64,000 nt of DNA from Microbacterium hydrocarbonoxydans (lineage in GTDB: Bacteria; Actinomycetota; Actinomycetes; Actinomycetales; Microbacteriaceae): positions 248,001 through 312,000 of the forward strand of contig NZ_JYJB01000009.1 of assembly GCF_000956475.1 (NCBI RefSeq), given 5' to 3'. The notes beneath the pieces were generated by a model, which saw nothing but the letters and a program-made list of their open reading frames with translations, was not told where the DNA came from and ran no database searches. Shown here piece after piece: positions 1-9,199 of this stretch. Each line of letters opens with the position of its first letter. Position 1 is the first letter of the stretch. The translations under genes were made by a program, and so were the position numbers.

Positions 1-1035
1 GGCTACCTGTACGAGTTGCAGGTCGAGCTGCTCGCCGACGAGGCCGTTGTCGACGCCTACGGGCTGCCGGTCGGCATCCGCACGGTCGAGGTGCGCGGCG
101 CCAGGTTCCTGATCAACGGAGAGCCGTTCGCGTTCCGAGGATTCGGCAAGCATGAGGACAGTGCGATACGCGGCAAGGGGCGCGACGACGCCCTGCTCGT
201 GCACGACTTCGCACTGATGGAGTGGGTCGGGGCGAACTCCTTCCGCACTGCGCACTATCCCTACGCCGAGGAGACGCTCGAGTACGCCGATCGGCACGGG
301 ATCGTGGTGATCGACGAGACCGCTGCAGTCGGTCTGAATCTCGGGCTCGGGGGCGGCGTGCACGGGGTGGCCGAGCAGGCCGCGTTCTCGCCGGAGATGT
401 TCGACGAGCATACGCAGCGAGCTCATGCGCAGGCGATCCGCGAGCTCATCGACCGCGACCGGAATCATCCCTCGGTGGTGATGTGGTGCCTCATGAACGA
501 GCCCGACAGTGTGGAGCCGGGGTCGCGGGAGTATTTCGCGCCGCTGGTGGAGCTCGCACGAGAGCTGGATCCGACGCGTCCGCTCACGTTCGCAGGCGAG
601 TACCGCGCTCACGCCGACACCGACAGCATCGCCGACCTGTTCGATGTCATCACGCTGAACCGCTACTACGGCTGGTACTCCGACTCCGCCGACCTGGTCG
701 CTGCGGAGCGGCATCTCGAGCAGGAGCTGCGCGCGTGGACCGACGCATACGACAAGCCGATCATGATCGGCGAGTATGGCGCCGATTCCTATGCCGGGCT
801 GCACTCGGTGCTGGATCAGCCCTGGAGCGAGGAGTACCAGCAGCGGCTTCTGGAGACCTTTCACCGCGTCTTCGACAGGATCGATGCGGTGGTGGGCGAG
901 CACGTGTGGAACTTCGCCGATTTCCAGACGTCGCCTGGCTTCTTCCGTGTCGACGGCAACAAGAAGGGCGTGTTCACCCGGGACCGTCAGCCGAAGGCGG
1001 CCGCGCACGTGCTGCGCGCGCGGTGGCGCGGCTGA
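1..1035 (+). CDS. uidA: beta-glucuronidase, GH2 (5'-truncated by window edge)
   Basis: The reading frame is open from the first base, so the N-terminus lies outside the window. The visible 344 residues are the GH2 TIM-barrel part of a beta-glucuronidase, which hydrolyses beta-D-glucuronides to glucuronate and aglycone. The FGKHEDS signature, typical of beta-glucuronidases rather than beta-galactosidases, is present. The acid/base Glu is in the MNEPDS motif (codon 499-501), the nucleophile Glu is in IGEYGAD (codon 772-774), and the end carries GVFTRDRQPKAAAH. No export signal can be judged. It is followed 27 bp later by a rhamnosidase in the same direction, which fits removal of glucuronosyl and rhamnosyl decorations from plant glycosides. 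The family call is firm; the natural substrate is inferred. Confidence 0.9.
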   Translation, partial: GYLYELQVELLADEAVVDAYGLPVGIRTVEVRGARFLINGEPFAFRGFGKHEDSAIRGKGRDDALLVHDFALMEWVGANSFRTAHYPYAEETLEYADRHGIVVIDETAAVGLNLGLGGGVHGVAEQAAFSPEMFDEHTQRAHAQAIRELIDRDRNHPSVVMWCLMNEPDSVEPGSREYFAPLVELARELDPTRPLTFAGEYRAHADTDSIADLFDVITLNRYYGWYSDSADLVAAERHLEQELRAWTDAYDKPIMIGEYGADSYAGLHSVLDQPWSEEYQQRLLETFHRVFDRIDAVVGEHVWNFADFQTSPGFFRVDGNKKGVFTRDRQPKAAAHVLRARWRG

Positions 1036-1062
1036 TGACGTGGCGTCATCGATCAGGACGGA

Positions 1063-3840
1063 ATGCGTGCGATGAATGACCGACGAGCGCCCGAGGGCGA
1101 GCTGCGCTGCCGCGACCTGGGAGTCGAGCATCAGATCCGGCCGATCGCGATTCCGACCGCGACGCCCCGGTTCTCGTGGATCGCGGGCCATGCCCAGACG
1201 GGCTTCCGGATCGTGGTGACGGATGCCGCAGGCCGCACGGCGTGGGACTCCGGTCGCGTCGACAGCGGCGAGACGTCACTGGTCGCGTACGGCGGGGAGC
1301 CGCTGGATAACGGCGCTGATTACGAGTGGCGCATGATGAGCTGGTCCGGCGACGATATGAGGGAGGCCCGTTCATCGTTCGGCACCGCGCCCGACCTCGG
1401 CGCCTGGGATGCCCCGTGGATCGAGCCCGTCCAGCAGCCGACCGAGATCGAGCGCTGGTCGCTCTTCGACTGGATTCGCGGCGCGGGCCCGGCGGCTCCA
1501 GCCGAGGAGCGCCTGCGGCCGGTGCAGCTGCTGCGGCAGAGGTTCGACCTCATCTCGGCGCCCGTCCGCGCCCGGCTGCGCATGACGGCACGGGGTGTCT
1601 ACTCCGCCTGGCTCGGCGGTGAGCGAGTAGGCGATGAGGTGCTCGCGCCCGGCTTCGACAGCTACCAGCACAGGATCAGCGTGCAGACCTACGACGTCAC
1701 CGACCAGCTCGCCGCGGGCGCGAACGTCCTCGCGGTCGCGCTCGCCGACGGCTGGTGGGCCGGGCGCGTCGGCCTGACCGGCTCAAGCGCGCAGTTCGGC
1801 GATCGCACGTGTGCGACCTGGCGTCTCGAGATGTCTTACGCCGACGGGCGCACCGAGGTCATCCGATCCGGCGACGACGTGCGCAGCAGCCTTGGTCCGT
1901 GGACCCATGCCGACCTCTTCATCGGGGAGCGGCTCGATGCGCGCTCGCCGAGCTTCGGCTGGCAGACGCCGGGTTTCGACGACGCGGGATGGAGCCCGGT
2001 GCAGGACAGGGGAGTGGATGCCGCAGCACTCGTCCCGTTCAGCGGCGAGCCCGTCCGGCGTGTGCTCACGCTGCCCGCCGTCGACGTCCGCGAGACGCCG
2101 GATGGCTGGATCGTCGACTTCGGCCAGGTGATCGCCGGCCGCGTGCGGCTCACGCTGCACGGCCTTCCCGCCGGCCGCGAGGTGATCGTCGAGCACACCG
2201 AGACGCTCGACGCCGACGGCGCCTGGTTCGTCAACATCGCCGGAATCAACAAGGAGCAGACCGACACCTACATCTCGGCAGGCGACGCCGAGATCGAGTG
2301 GGAGCCGGAGTTCACCTTCCACGGCTTCCGCTATGCGCGCATCCGCGGTGTCGACACTCTCTCTGCAGCCGACGCTGTGGCCGTCGTCCTCTGCAGCGAC
2401 CTCGACTACACCGGTCGCTTCCGCACCTCCGACGCGCGATTGAACCGGCTGCACGAGAACGTCGTGTGGAGCCAGCGCGCGAACTTCCTCTCGATTCCCA
2501 CCGACTGCCCGCAGCGCGAGCGCGCCGGCTGGACCGGCGATCTCCAGGTGTTCGCGCCGGCGGCGACGAACAACGCCGATGTCGCCGCGTTCCTCGCACG
2601 CTGGCTCGAGAACCTGCGCGCCGATCAGCTCGCCGACGGACGGATCACGATCACCTCGCCGCGCTCCCCGTTCGACGCGGACGCTGCGGCCTCCGCCCAG
2701 GGCATCGGCGCGATCGTGGCGGCCGCAGGCTGGAGCGACGCCATCGCCATCGTGCCGTGGACGCTGTACGAGCGCTACGGCGACGTCCGCGTGCTGGAGG
2801 AGAACTACGACGCGCTGCGCGCCTGGATCGGATACCAGACGCGCACCGCGGCAGACGAACTGCGCGACGAATACGCGGATGCGTCAGCGGAGCGCCGCTC
2901 CCGGCAGGCGCTGCTGTACAACACCGGCGAGCACTTCGGCGACTGGCTGACGCCGTCGACGCTGGAGGGCAGGCCGCTGCACGAGGCGATCGGCATCGCC
3001 CCGGCCCTCACCTCGGAGCTCGTCGCGCCGATGTTCCAGACGCACACGCTCACGTTGGCGGCGCGCATCGCCGAGGTGCTCGGCCGCGCGGATGCCGGAG
3101 AGCTGCGCGCACATGCCGATCGCGTGCGCGCGGCGTTCGCCGCCGAGTACATCGCCCCTGACGGGTCTCTTCCCGTCGAGCTGCAGGGCATGTACGCGCT
3201 CGCGCTCGGGCTCGATCTGGTGCCGACGTCGCTGCGGCACGCGGCGGGAGAACGGCTGGCGGAGCTGGTGCGGGCGCGGGGCAACCGGCTGGACACCGGC
3301 TTCCTGTCGACCCCCTACCTGCTCGACGCGCTGTGGGACACCGGGCACCGTGATCTCGCGCGTGCCGTGCTGCTCCAGCGGGAAGCGCCGTCGTGGCTCT
3401 ACGAAGTGGACCGCGGGGCGACGACGGTGTGGGAGGCGTGGGACGCGATCGCCGCAGACGGCACGGTGCGAGCTGTGTCGTTCAACCACTACGCCTTCGG
3501 CTGCGTCGACGACTGGCTGTACTGTCGCGTCGCCGGCATCCGTCCGGCGTCGCCCGGCTGGCGCACCGCCGTGATCGAGCCCGACCTCGACGCCGGGGTG
3601 CGCAGCGTCGAGGCGGCCGTGCCCACGCCCTACGGCGAGCTCGCGGTCGCGTGGGAGCGCGAGGGCGGCACGGCATCCATCCGCGTCGAGGTGCCCCACG
3701 GCGTCTCCGCCCGGCTGGTGCTGCCGGAGGAGGTCAGGGACCTGCCACCCGGCCGCAGCACCCACGAGCTGCGGGTGGCCCGAGCGGGTTCACACATAGA
3801 CCAGACGGATGCGCAGCATGCGAAATCTGCTCTTCCCTGA
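1063..3840 (+). CDS. alpha-L-rhamnosidase, GH78
   Basis: 925 residues, a usual length for GH78 enzymes, which release terminal alpha-L-rhamnose from plant glycosides. An N-terminal Ig-like domain (PRFSWIAG, YEWRM) is followed by a jelly-roll carbohydrate-binding domain, an (alpha/alpha)6 barrel and a C-terminal beta domain. The conserved DCPQRER.GWTGD block lies near residues 480-492 and carries the expected catalytic acid region. A hallmark W..WD...DG..SFNHYAFG segment lies near residues 790-815. No signal peptide is seen, so it probably acts in the cytoplasm after uptake. Two in-frame ATGs (1063 and 1072) are possible starts; an AGGA at 1055-1058 fits either. It probably forms an operon with the beta-glucuronidase and the MFS transporter downstream. 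Confidence 0.93.
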   Translation: MRAMNDRRAPEGELRCRDLGVEHQIRPIAIPTATPRFSWIAGHAQTGFRIVVTDAAGRTAWDSGRVDSGETSLVAYGGEPLDNGADYEWRMMSWSGDDMREARSSFGTAPDLGAWDAPWIEPVQQPTEIERWSLFDWIRGAGPAAPAEERLRPVQLLRQRFDLISAPVRARLRMTARGVYSAWLGGERVGDEVLAPGFDSYQHRISVQTYDVTDQLAAGANVLAVALADGWWAGRVGLTGSSAQFGDRTCATWRLEMSYADGRTEVIRSGDDVRSSLGPWTHADLFIGERLDARSPSFGWQTPGFDDAGWSPVQDRGVDAAALVPFSGEPVRRVLTLPAVDVRETPDGWIVDFGQVIAGRVRLTLHGLPAGREVIVEHTETLDADGAWFVNIAGINKEQTDTYISAGDAEIEWEPEFTFHGFRYARIRGVDTLSAADAVAVVLCSDLDYTGRFRTSDARLNRLHENVVWSQRANFLSIPTDCPQRERAGWTGDLQVFAPAATNNADVAAFLARWLENLRADQLADGRITITSPRSPFDADAAASAQGIGAIVAAAGWSDAIAIVPWTLYERYGDVRVLEENYDALRAWIGYQTRTAADELRDEYADASAERRSRQALLYNTGEHFGDWLTPSTLEGRPLHEAIGIAPALTSELVAPMFQTHTLTLAARIAEVLGRADAGELRAHADRVRAAFAAEYIAPDGSLPVELQGMYALALGLDLVPTSLRHAAGERLAELVRARGNRLDTGFLSTPYLLDALWDTGHRDLARAVLLQREAPSWLYEVDRGATTVWEAWDAIAADGTVRAVSFNHYAFGCVDDWLYCRVAGIRPASPGWRTAVIEPDLDAGVRSVEAAVPTPYGELAVAWEREGGTASIRVEVPHGVSARLVLPEEVRDLPPGRSTHELRVARAGSHIDQTDAQHAKSALP

Positions 3841-3941
3841 TTCCCATCCAGCGTCGACAGTGAGTCGGGGGAGCGATCCCCGTGGCGATCGACGATGATC
3901 CGACGGCCGCAGGCCGCAGCACAGGCAAGGAAGCCTCGAAC

Positions 3942-5231
3942 ATGACCACACCATCCTCCGCACCCGTCTCCGCCGACATCGACGCCTCTCCGCAGGAGTG
4001 GCGCAACCCGCGCGGCGGGTTCCTGTTCTTCCTCGGACTGGCGGCGATCGGCACCGGGATGGGCCAGCTCGTGCCCGCGGTGCTCACGCTGACGCTCAAA
4101 GCCGACCAGCTCGACCCCGCCAACGCGACCACGATCCTGTCGGTGGTCGTCGCGATCGGCGCGGTCTGCGCGCTCGTCGCCGCGCCGCTGTTCGGTCGCC
4201 TCAGCGACCGCCTCACCTGGCGGACGGGCCGACGACGCCCGCTGCTGATCCTCGGCGCGATCCTGTTCGCGATCGGCGCCCCGTTCAGCTATGCGGCGTC
4301 GTCGACCGGTCTGCTGATCATCGCCGGCATCTTCACGAGTCTCGGTGCGGCCGCCGTCACGGTGGCGTGCACGGCGATCCTCGCCGATCAGTACGCTCCC
4401 GATCGGCGAGGCGCAGCATCCGCCCTCGTCGGACTCAGCCTGCCGCTCGGCGCGCTCGTCGGCCTCTTCCTCGCGAATCTCGTCTCCGGTTCGCTGCTCG
4501 CGCAGTTCCTGCTGCCGGCGGCAGTGGCCGTGGTGGGTGCTCTCCTGCTGGCCTGGCGTCTCGACGACCGTGTGATCACGCGCGACGAGGTGCCCGTCCT
4601 GGCCGTGCGGGACTTCTTCGGCACATTCTGGGTGAACCCGGTGAGGCACCCGTCGTTCGGCTGGGCGTGGTGGAGCCGTCTGCTGATCTTCTTCGGGATC
4701 GCCGCGGTGCAGGCGTATCAGGCGTTCTACCTGATCATCGCCCTCGGGTTCACGCGTGAGGCGGTCTCCGGGGCCGTGTTCCTGTCCACCCTCGTGCTCA
4801 CCGCGCTCGCCCTCGTGTTCGCTCCGATCGCCGCCAAGCTCTCCGACCGGATCGGCCGGCGCAAGCCCTTCGTCATCGTCGCCGCGGTGGTTTTCGCCGT
4901 GGGGCTCGTGGTCGTCACGTTCGCGCGAGACTATCCGACCTTCCTCATCGCGATGGGCATCATCGGGCTCGGTCAGGGCGTGTACATGGCGGTCGACCTT
5001 GCGCTCGTGAGCCAGATCCTGCCCGATCGCCACAACATCGCGAAGGACATGGGCATCATGGGCCTTGCGAGCTCGCTGCCCTCGTCCATCGTGCCCGCCG
5101 TGGCTCCCGCGCTGCTCGCGATCGGCGCCTCGGCCGCCGTTCCGCAGAACTTCCCCGCACTGTTCCTGACCGGCGCTGTCGCGGGCCTGGTCGGGGCTGC
5201 GCTCATCCTGCCGATCAAGGGCACGAAGTAG
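3942..5231 (+). CDS. MFS transporter, probable glycoside/sugar uptake
   Basis: 429 residues with about twelve hydrophobic segments. It has MFS loop motifs GRLSDRLTWRTGRRRP (loop 2-3, about residue 70) and its repeat KLSDRIGRRKP in the second half (about residue 295). The N-terminus is hydrophilic and cytoplasmic. I chose ATG 3942 because AAGGAA lies 9 bases upstream; an upstream in-frame GTG at 3882 would add 20 polar residues with no good ribosome site. Being directly downstream of two glycosidases, it probably imports O-glycosides or their sugars. The substrate cannot be read from sequence. A strong hairpin follows the stop codon. Confidence 0.82.
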   Translation: MTTPSSAPVSADIDASPQEWRNPRGGFLFFLGLAAIGTGMGQLVPAVLTLTLKADQLDPANATTILSVVVAIGAVCALVAAPLFGRLSDRLTWRTGRRRPLLILGAILFAIGAPFSYAASSTGLLIIAGIFTSLGAAAVTVACTAILADQYAPDRRGAASALVGLSLPLGALVGLFLANLVSGSLLAQFLLPAAVAVVGALLLAWRLDDRVITRDEVPVLAVRDFFGTFWVNPVRHPSFGWAWWSRLLIFFGIAAVQAYQAFYLIIALGFTREAVSGAVFLSTLVLTALALVFAPIAAKLSDRIGRRKPFVIVAAVVFAVGLVVVTFARDYPTFLIAMGIIGLGQGVYMAVDLALVSQILPDRHNIAKDMGIMGLASSLPSSIVPAVAPALLAIGASAAVPQNFPALFLTGAVAGLVGAALILPIKGTK

Positions 5232-5236
5232 GAAGG

Positions 5237-5265
5237 GTGGGCCGAGGCGCGAATCCTCGGCCCAC
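5237..5265. terminator. bidirectional hairpin between convergent genes
   Basis: A perfect 11-bp GC-rich stem (GTGGGCCGAGG pairing with CCTCGGCCCAC) with a 7-base loop sits 5 bp after the MFS stop codon and 15 bp before the end of the convergent pobA. No clear T-tract follows, as is common in actinobacteria. It probably stops transcription from both sides. Confidence 0.7.
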
Positions 5266-5280
5266 GGGCGTCCGATCGGT

Positions 5281-6462
5281 TCAGCTTTCGACCGGCCACC
5301 CCGTGTACGCCTCGGCGAGGAACGTACGCCCGGCCTCCGATTCGACCACAGAGCGCAGTTCGCCGATCTGACGCAGCCGGTCGAAGTCGCTCGTGCCGGG
5401 TGCGACGTGCAGCATGCTCGTCATCCACCAGGAGAAGTGCTGCGCCTTCCAGATCCGCCGCAGAGCGGTCTCGGCGTAGGCGTCGATCAGGCGCTCGTCG
5501 TTCCTGACCAGAAGCGCTTCGAGCGCGCGAGCGAGGATGATCACATCGGCCACGGCCAGGTTCATGCCCTTCGCTCCGGTCGGCGGCACCGTGTGCGCCG
5601 CGTCGCCGACGAGTGCGGCGCGACCGTGACGCAGCTCGTGCGCCACGAAGCTGCGGAAGCGCAGCACGTCGCGCTGGAAGATGCGCCCCTCGGTGAGCGT
5701 GGTTCCCGGTACCCGCCGCTGCAGGGTCTCCCAGATCTCCGCCTCGCTCAGCGCGTTCGGATCGGCATCCGGATCGCACTGGAAGTACATGCGCTGCACC
5801 TCGGGGGAGCGCTGGCTGATCAGGGCGAACCCGTCGTCGGAGTTGCTGTAGATCAGCTCGTGCGCGCTCGGCGGCGCCTCGCACAGGATGCCGAACCATG
5901 CGAAGGGGTACTCGCGGAAATGGCCGTCGCGCGACGAGCCGGCCACCGCCTGGCGCACGACCGATCGCGAGCCGTCGGCGCCGACGACGAACTCGGCGTC
6001 GATCACGAACTCGGCGCCGTCGGCATCCGTCCCGGACACCTGCGGCGTCGCAGTGTCGACGCCCTCGACCCGCACGGCCGTCGCGCCGAAGCGCAGGTCC
6101 TGTCCCTGCGAGAGCCGCAGCGCGAGCAGGTCCTTCAGCGCCTCGTGCTGCGGGTACAGCCACACGCTGCGTCCGACGAGACCGGGGAAGTCGATGCGGT
6201 GGCCTTCGCCCTGGAAGCGCAGCTCGATGCCGTCGTGCCGCTGGCCGACCGTGTGCACGCGGGTTCCGGGGTCGATCGCCGTGAGCAGGTCGACCGTGCC
6301 CTGCTCGAGGATGCCGGCGCGGATCGTCGTCTCGATCTCGGCGCGGCTGCGCTGGTCGATCACGACGGACTCGATGCCGGCGTCGGCGAGCAGGTGCGAC
6401 AGGATGAGTCCGGCGGGGCCTGCGCCGACGATGGCGACTCGGGTGCGGATGCGGGTGGTCAT
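5281..6462 (-). CDS. pobA: 4-hydroxybenzoate 3-monooxygenase
   Basis: 393 residues, the normal length for the flavoprotein that hydroxylates 4-hydroxybenzoate to protocatechuate with NAD(P)H and O2. The FAD Rossmann motif GAGPAG lies near residue 13, and the PHBH-specific segment RAGILEQGTVDLL near residue 48. The second FAD motif GDAAHTVPPTGAKGMNLA is near residue 285, followed by a C-terminal region with YAETALRRIWKAQHFSWWMTSMLH. AAGGAG precedes the ATG. It lies downstream of an IclR regulator in the same direction, the usual pobA-pobR arrangement. Its product feeds the protocatechuate 4,5-cleavage operon at 9.2-15.9 kb. Confidence 0.95.
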   Translation of the reverse strand: MTTRIRTRVAIVGAGPAGLILSHLLADAGIESVVIDQRSRAEIETTIRAGILEQGTVDLLTAIDPGTRVHTVGQRHDGIELRFQGEGHRIDFPGLVGRSVWLYPQHEALKDLLALRLSQGQDLRFGATAVRVEGVDTATPQVSGTDADGAEFVIDAEFVVGADGSRSVVRQAVAGSSRDGHFREYPFAWFGILCEAPPSAHELIYSNSDDGFALISQRSPEVQRMYFQCDPDADPNALSEAEIWETLQRRVPGTTLTEGRIFQRDVLRFRSFVAHELRHGRAALVGDAAHTVPPTGAKGMNLAVADVIILARALEALLVRNDERLIDAYAETALRRIWKAQHFSWWMTSMLHVAPGTSDFDRLRQIGELRSVVESEAGRTFLAEAYTGWPVES

Positions 6463-6529
6463 AGGCGTCTCCTTCGACGACGGATGCTGCGCACCAGTGT
6501 GCCGCGCGGCCGGCCGCGCGCACCGAGAA

Positions 6530-6546
6530 ATCCCGTTGAACGGGAT
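6530..6546. promoter_or_regulatory. perfect palindrome upstream of pobA, candidate IclR operator
   Basis: ATCCCGTTGAACGGGAT is a perfect 17-bp inverted repeat with one central base. It overlaps the stop codon of the IclR-family gene and lies 68 bp before the pobA start. IclR-type PobR regulators bind short palindromes in front of pobA. A second, GC-rich near-palindrome lies at about 6498-6522. Confidence 0.6.
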
Positions 6547-7295
6547 CAGTGCATCCGGCCGAGGTCGGCCTCGATGGCCGCAGCCGCCGAGGTGAGCGCC
6601 TCGATCGGCTCGGTCGTCGGCGCCTGGCGAGGGAGCACGACCGACAGTGCCGCGACGACCTCGCCGTGGTCTCGCACCGGGACCGCCACTCCCGTCGACA
6701 CGCTCTCGATAGACCCGGGAGCCACGACATGCCCGCGCCGTCGGATCGAGGCGAGCAGGGCGCGCAGCGCGTCCGCATCCGTCACGGTCTCCGCGGACAC
6801 CGGGCGCAGCGGCTGGGCGAGCACACGCTCGCGAAGGTCAGGATCGGCGAAGGCGAGCAGGACCAGGCCCGATGAAGACGCGTGCAGGGGCAGGCGCCCC
6901 GCGATGCGGGTGATGTTCGCCCCGGCCGTCGGATCCGACAAGCGCTCCAGGAACAGCGCCTCCTCGTTCTCCAGCACGGCGAGCTGCGTGTGCTCGCGGA
7001 TCCGCGCCTGGACCCGCTCCATATGCGGGAGGGCCGCCTGGCGCAGTCTCAGCGCGCTCGACCCGCGGAGCGCGAGTTCCCACAGCCGCATCCCCAGACG
7101 GACGCGCCCTTCGTCGTCGCGCTCGAGAATGCCTTGGCCGATCAGCTCGCCGACGATGCGATGCGCGGTCGACGACGGCAGCTCGGCACGGCGCGCGATC
7201 TCGGTGGCGGACTGGGTGGTGCGATCCGCGGTGAACGTCTCGAGCACGCGCACGATGCGCTCGGTCATCGAGTCGCCTGATTGCGAGTTCGCCAT
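6546..7295 (-). CDS. IclR-family regulator, PobR-like
   Basis: 249 residues with a winged HTH at the N-terminus (SATEIARRAELPSSTAHRIVGELIGQGILER, residues 25-60) and a C-terminal IclR effector domain (LPLHASSSGLVLLA; SIESVSTGVAVPVRDHGEVVAALSV). The frame stays open far upstream, but ATG 7295 gives the usual family length and N-terminus (MANSQSGD). A second Met (MTERIVRVLETF) nine codons later is the alternative. It is transcribed towards pobA with an 83-bp gap containing a palindrome. The likely role is control of pobA in response to 4-hydroxybenzoate; the effector is inferred from position. Confidence 0.85.
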   Translation of the reverse strand: MANSQSGDSMTERIVRVLETFTADRTTQSATEIARRAELPSSTAHRIVGELIGQGILERDDEGRVRLGMRLWELALRGSSALRLRQAALPHMERVQARIREHTQLAVLENEEALFLERLSDPTAGANITRIAGRLPLHASSSGLVLLAFADPDLRERVLAQPLRPVSAETVTDADALRALLASIRRRGHVVAPGSIESVSTGVAVPVRDHGEVVAALSVVLPRQAPTTEPIEALTSAAAAIEADLGRMH

Positions 7296-7452
7296 GCCGC
7301 TAGCTTGGCACGGTGCACGAACCTGGACGCCTCTGCGCTCTGCAGTGGACTCTCGATCTCGCAAGGGACGATCCGCGGCTCTGGCGCTGCATCGCGGCGA
7401 TTTCACCGCAGAGTGCAGGGCGGAACCACGCTGACGGCGTACCCTCGAGCAC

Positions 7453-8106
7453 ATGCCGTCTCGTCGCTCTCTCACTCCGTGGGAACCCCTCGACGCACCG
7501 TCGACCGCCGAGCTGCTGTCGGCAGCGACCGTGCGCTGGTGGTTGTCCGGCGGGACGGCTCTCGACCGCCGCCTCGGACGTGCGATCCGGTCTCGGGAGA
7601 ACATCGACGTCAGCGTGGTCGCAGCGGACCTCCCCGCGCTGGTCGCGAGTCTTCCCGAGGGATTCAGCGCCTGGGCGCCGGGGGAGGGTGAAGACGAGGT
7701 CATCCCCTTCGCGGACGCGCCGGCGGATGCGGACCTGCAGCCCGTGCTCATCCGCGACGATGCGGACGACGTCTGGGTCCTGCAGGTGAACGCGGAGGAC
7801 GGCGCGCCGCGCGCCTGGGTCTACAAGCGCGACCCGCGGCTCACTCTCCCGTGGGATCGCGCCGTGCTCGACATCGACGGCGTCCCGACCGGCGCTCCCG
7901 AGGTGCAGCTGGTCTGGAAGGCCCTGCGTCCTCGGCCCGAGGATGACGTCGACAAGGAGGCCGTCATTCCCGAGCTCACAGACGAGGCCCGCGCGTGGTA
8001 CGAGCGGGCGATCCTCTCGATCCACCCGCATTCCTCGTGGTCGATCCACGTGCGCAGCCCCTTCGCTCCTGCGAAGGCGAGCTGGAACCGCAAGGGCCCT
8101 GCGTGA
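7453..8106 (+). CDS. nucleotidyltransferase-like protein of unknown substrate
   Basis: 217 residues. The block WWLSGGTALDRRLGRAIRSRENIDVSV (residues 29-55) matches the GG-x-A-x4-R...xIDV pattern of aminoglycoside-nucleotidyltransferase-like folds, with Asp and Glu near the expected metal site. A tryptophan-rich, acidic middle and a short tail follow. The family is broad and the true substrate is unknown; I would not call it a resistance gene. It stands alone between divergent and convergent regulators and seems unrelated to the catabolic genes. It ends 43 bp from the convergent LysR gene; a GACGTG-AC-CACGTC inverted repeat (8138-8151) lies in that gap. Confidence 0.6.
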   Translation: MPSRRSLTPWEPLDAPSTAELLSAATVRWWLSGGTALDRRLGRAIRSRENIDVSVVAADLPALVASLPEGFSAWAPGEGEDEVIPFADAPADADLQPVLIRDDADDVWVLQVNAEDGAPRAWVYKRDPRLTLPWDRAVLDIDGVPTGAPEVQLVWKALRPRPEDDVDKEAVIPELTDEARAWYERAILSIHPHSSWSIHVRSPFAPAKASWNRKGPA

Positions 8107-8149
8107 ATCGAGAGGTCTTGTCGCCGCGCCAGACAGCGACGTGACCACG

Positions 8150-9067
8150 TCAGTCCGACGGGTCGACCGGGTACTCGCCCGATGACACGGCCTCCAGCAC
8201 GAGCGAGCGGAACCAGCGCTGCACAGGCGACAGGCTCGCATCCCTCCGCGTGTACAGCGACACCGGGGTGCTGTCGCCGGGCCAGGGGAGATCGGCGATG
8301 CGGAGCCCCGGGAACCAGCCGCAGAACACCTCGGCGACGTGCCGGGGGAGCAGCACCACGAGGTCGGTCGCCTCGAGCACCGCAGGCACGGTGGAGTACT
8401 CCTCGACCGTGAGCGCGACCTGCCCCATCAGTCCGTGCTCGGTGAGCGCCTGCAGCGGGAACACATGGCCGGCCCTGGCGGAGACGCGCACGAACCGGCG
8501 GCCGGCGAACATGTCCGGCCCGGTCGGAGGGAGCGGATGCCGGGCGGAGGAGAGCGCGACGTACTCCACGCTGCGAACGCGGGACCGCCACAATCGCGGA
8601 GTGCTCAGATGCGAGACCGTGAGGGCGAGGTCGGTCGTGCCGCGGACGAGCCGGTCCTCGACCTGGTCGGAGTCGAGGCGCTCGACCTGCAGATGCGGCG
8701 TGGATGCCTCGCGCGCCAGCGCGCTCATGATCGGCGGAAGGAAGGTCTGCTCGCCGATCGAGGTGAGGCCGAGCGAGAGCTCGCCGCTGTACCCCGCAGG
8801 GTCGAAGTCGTCCGCCTCGCCGACGGTCGCGTCGATCGTCACGAGCGCCTCGTGCAATGGGCCGAACAGCTGCGTGGCTTTCGCCGTCGGCACCATGTCG
8901 TGCCCCTCACGGCGGAACAGGTCGTCGTCGAAGCGCTCCCGGAGCCTGCGCAGCGTGTAGCTCACGGTGGGCTGAGTGACGTGCAGGCGATCCGCCGCGG
9001 CCGTGACGCTGCGCAGCTCGTAGAGCACGACGAAAGTGCGCAGCTGGTTCAGATCGGCGAAAGACAT
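8150..9067 (-). CDS. LysR-family regulator divergent from the protocatechuate 4,5-cleavage operon
   Basis: 305 residues, normal LysR length. The N-terminal HTH is clear (LNQLRTFVVLYELRSVTAAADRLHVTQPTVSYTLRRLRERFDD, residues 6-50), followed by a LysR substrate-binding domain. It is divergent from ligJ with 132 bp between the starts, containing a TCCAATA-TC-TATTGGA inverted repeat. By position it probably activates the ligJKI-ligAB-ligC operon. The inducer is probably a pathway intermediate, but the sequence does not show which one. Confidence 0.9.
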   Translation of the reverse strand: MSFADLNQLRTFVVLYELRSVTAAADRLHVTQPTVSYTLRRLRERFDDDLFRREGHDMVPTAKATQLFGPLHEALVTIDATVGEADDFDPAGYSGELSLGLTSIGEQTFLPPIMSALAREASTPHLQVERLDSDQVEDRLVRGTTDLALTVSHLSTPRLWRSRVRSVEYVALSSARHPLPPTGPDMFAGRRFVRVSARAGHVFPLQALTEHGLMGQVALTVEEYSTVPAVLEATDLVVLLPRHVAEVFCGWFPGLRIADLPWPGDSTPVSLYTRRDASLSPVQRWFRSLVLEAVSSGEYPVDPSD

Positions 9068-9094
9068 GCATCGATCCTCTCTATGGTCGACGTA

Positions 9095-9110
9095 TCCAAT
9101 ATCTATTGGA
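9095..9110. promoter_or_regulatory. inverted repeat in LysR/ligJ divergent promoter
   Basis: TCCAATATCTATTGGA is a perfect inverted repeat (7-bp arms, 2-bp centre) located 28 bp upstream of the LysR start and about 90 bp upstream of ligJ. It contains a T-N11-A pattern, as expected for a LysR recognition site that serves both genes. Confidence 0.65.
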
Positions 9111-9199
9111 CCACATCAGCGTGGGGGACCTACAGTCGGGAGCGACAGCATCCGTGACGGCCGGAACAGGCCCGACTCGAGTGGCAAGGACGACACCCG

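Noticed and set aside
4973..6778. Long Arg-rich minus-strand frame over pobA and the end of the MFS gene
   Set aside because: It is an alternative frame of pobA; its composition (runs of Arg and Pro) is that of a GC-rich shadow frame.
7453..8106. Aminoglycoside resistance gene
   Set aside because: Only a short nucleotidyltransferase-like motif is shared; similarity is too weak and general to assign antibiotic modification.
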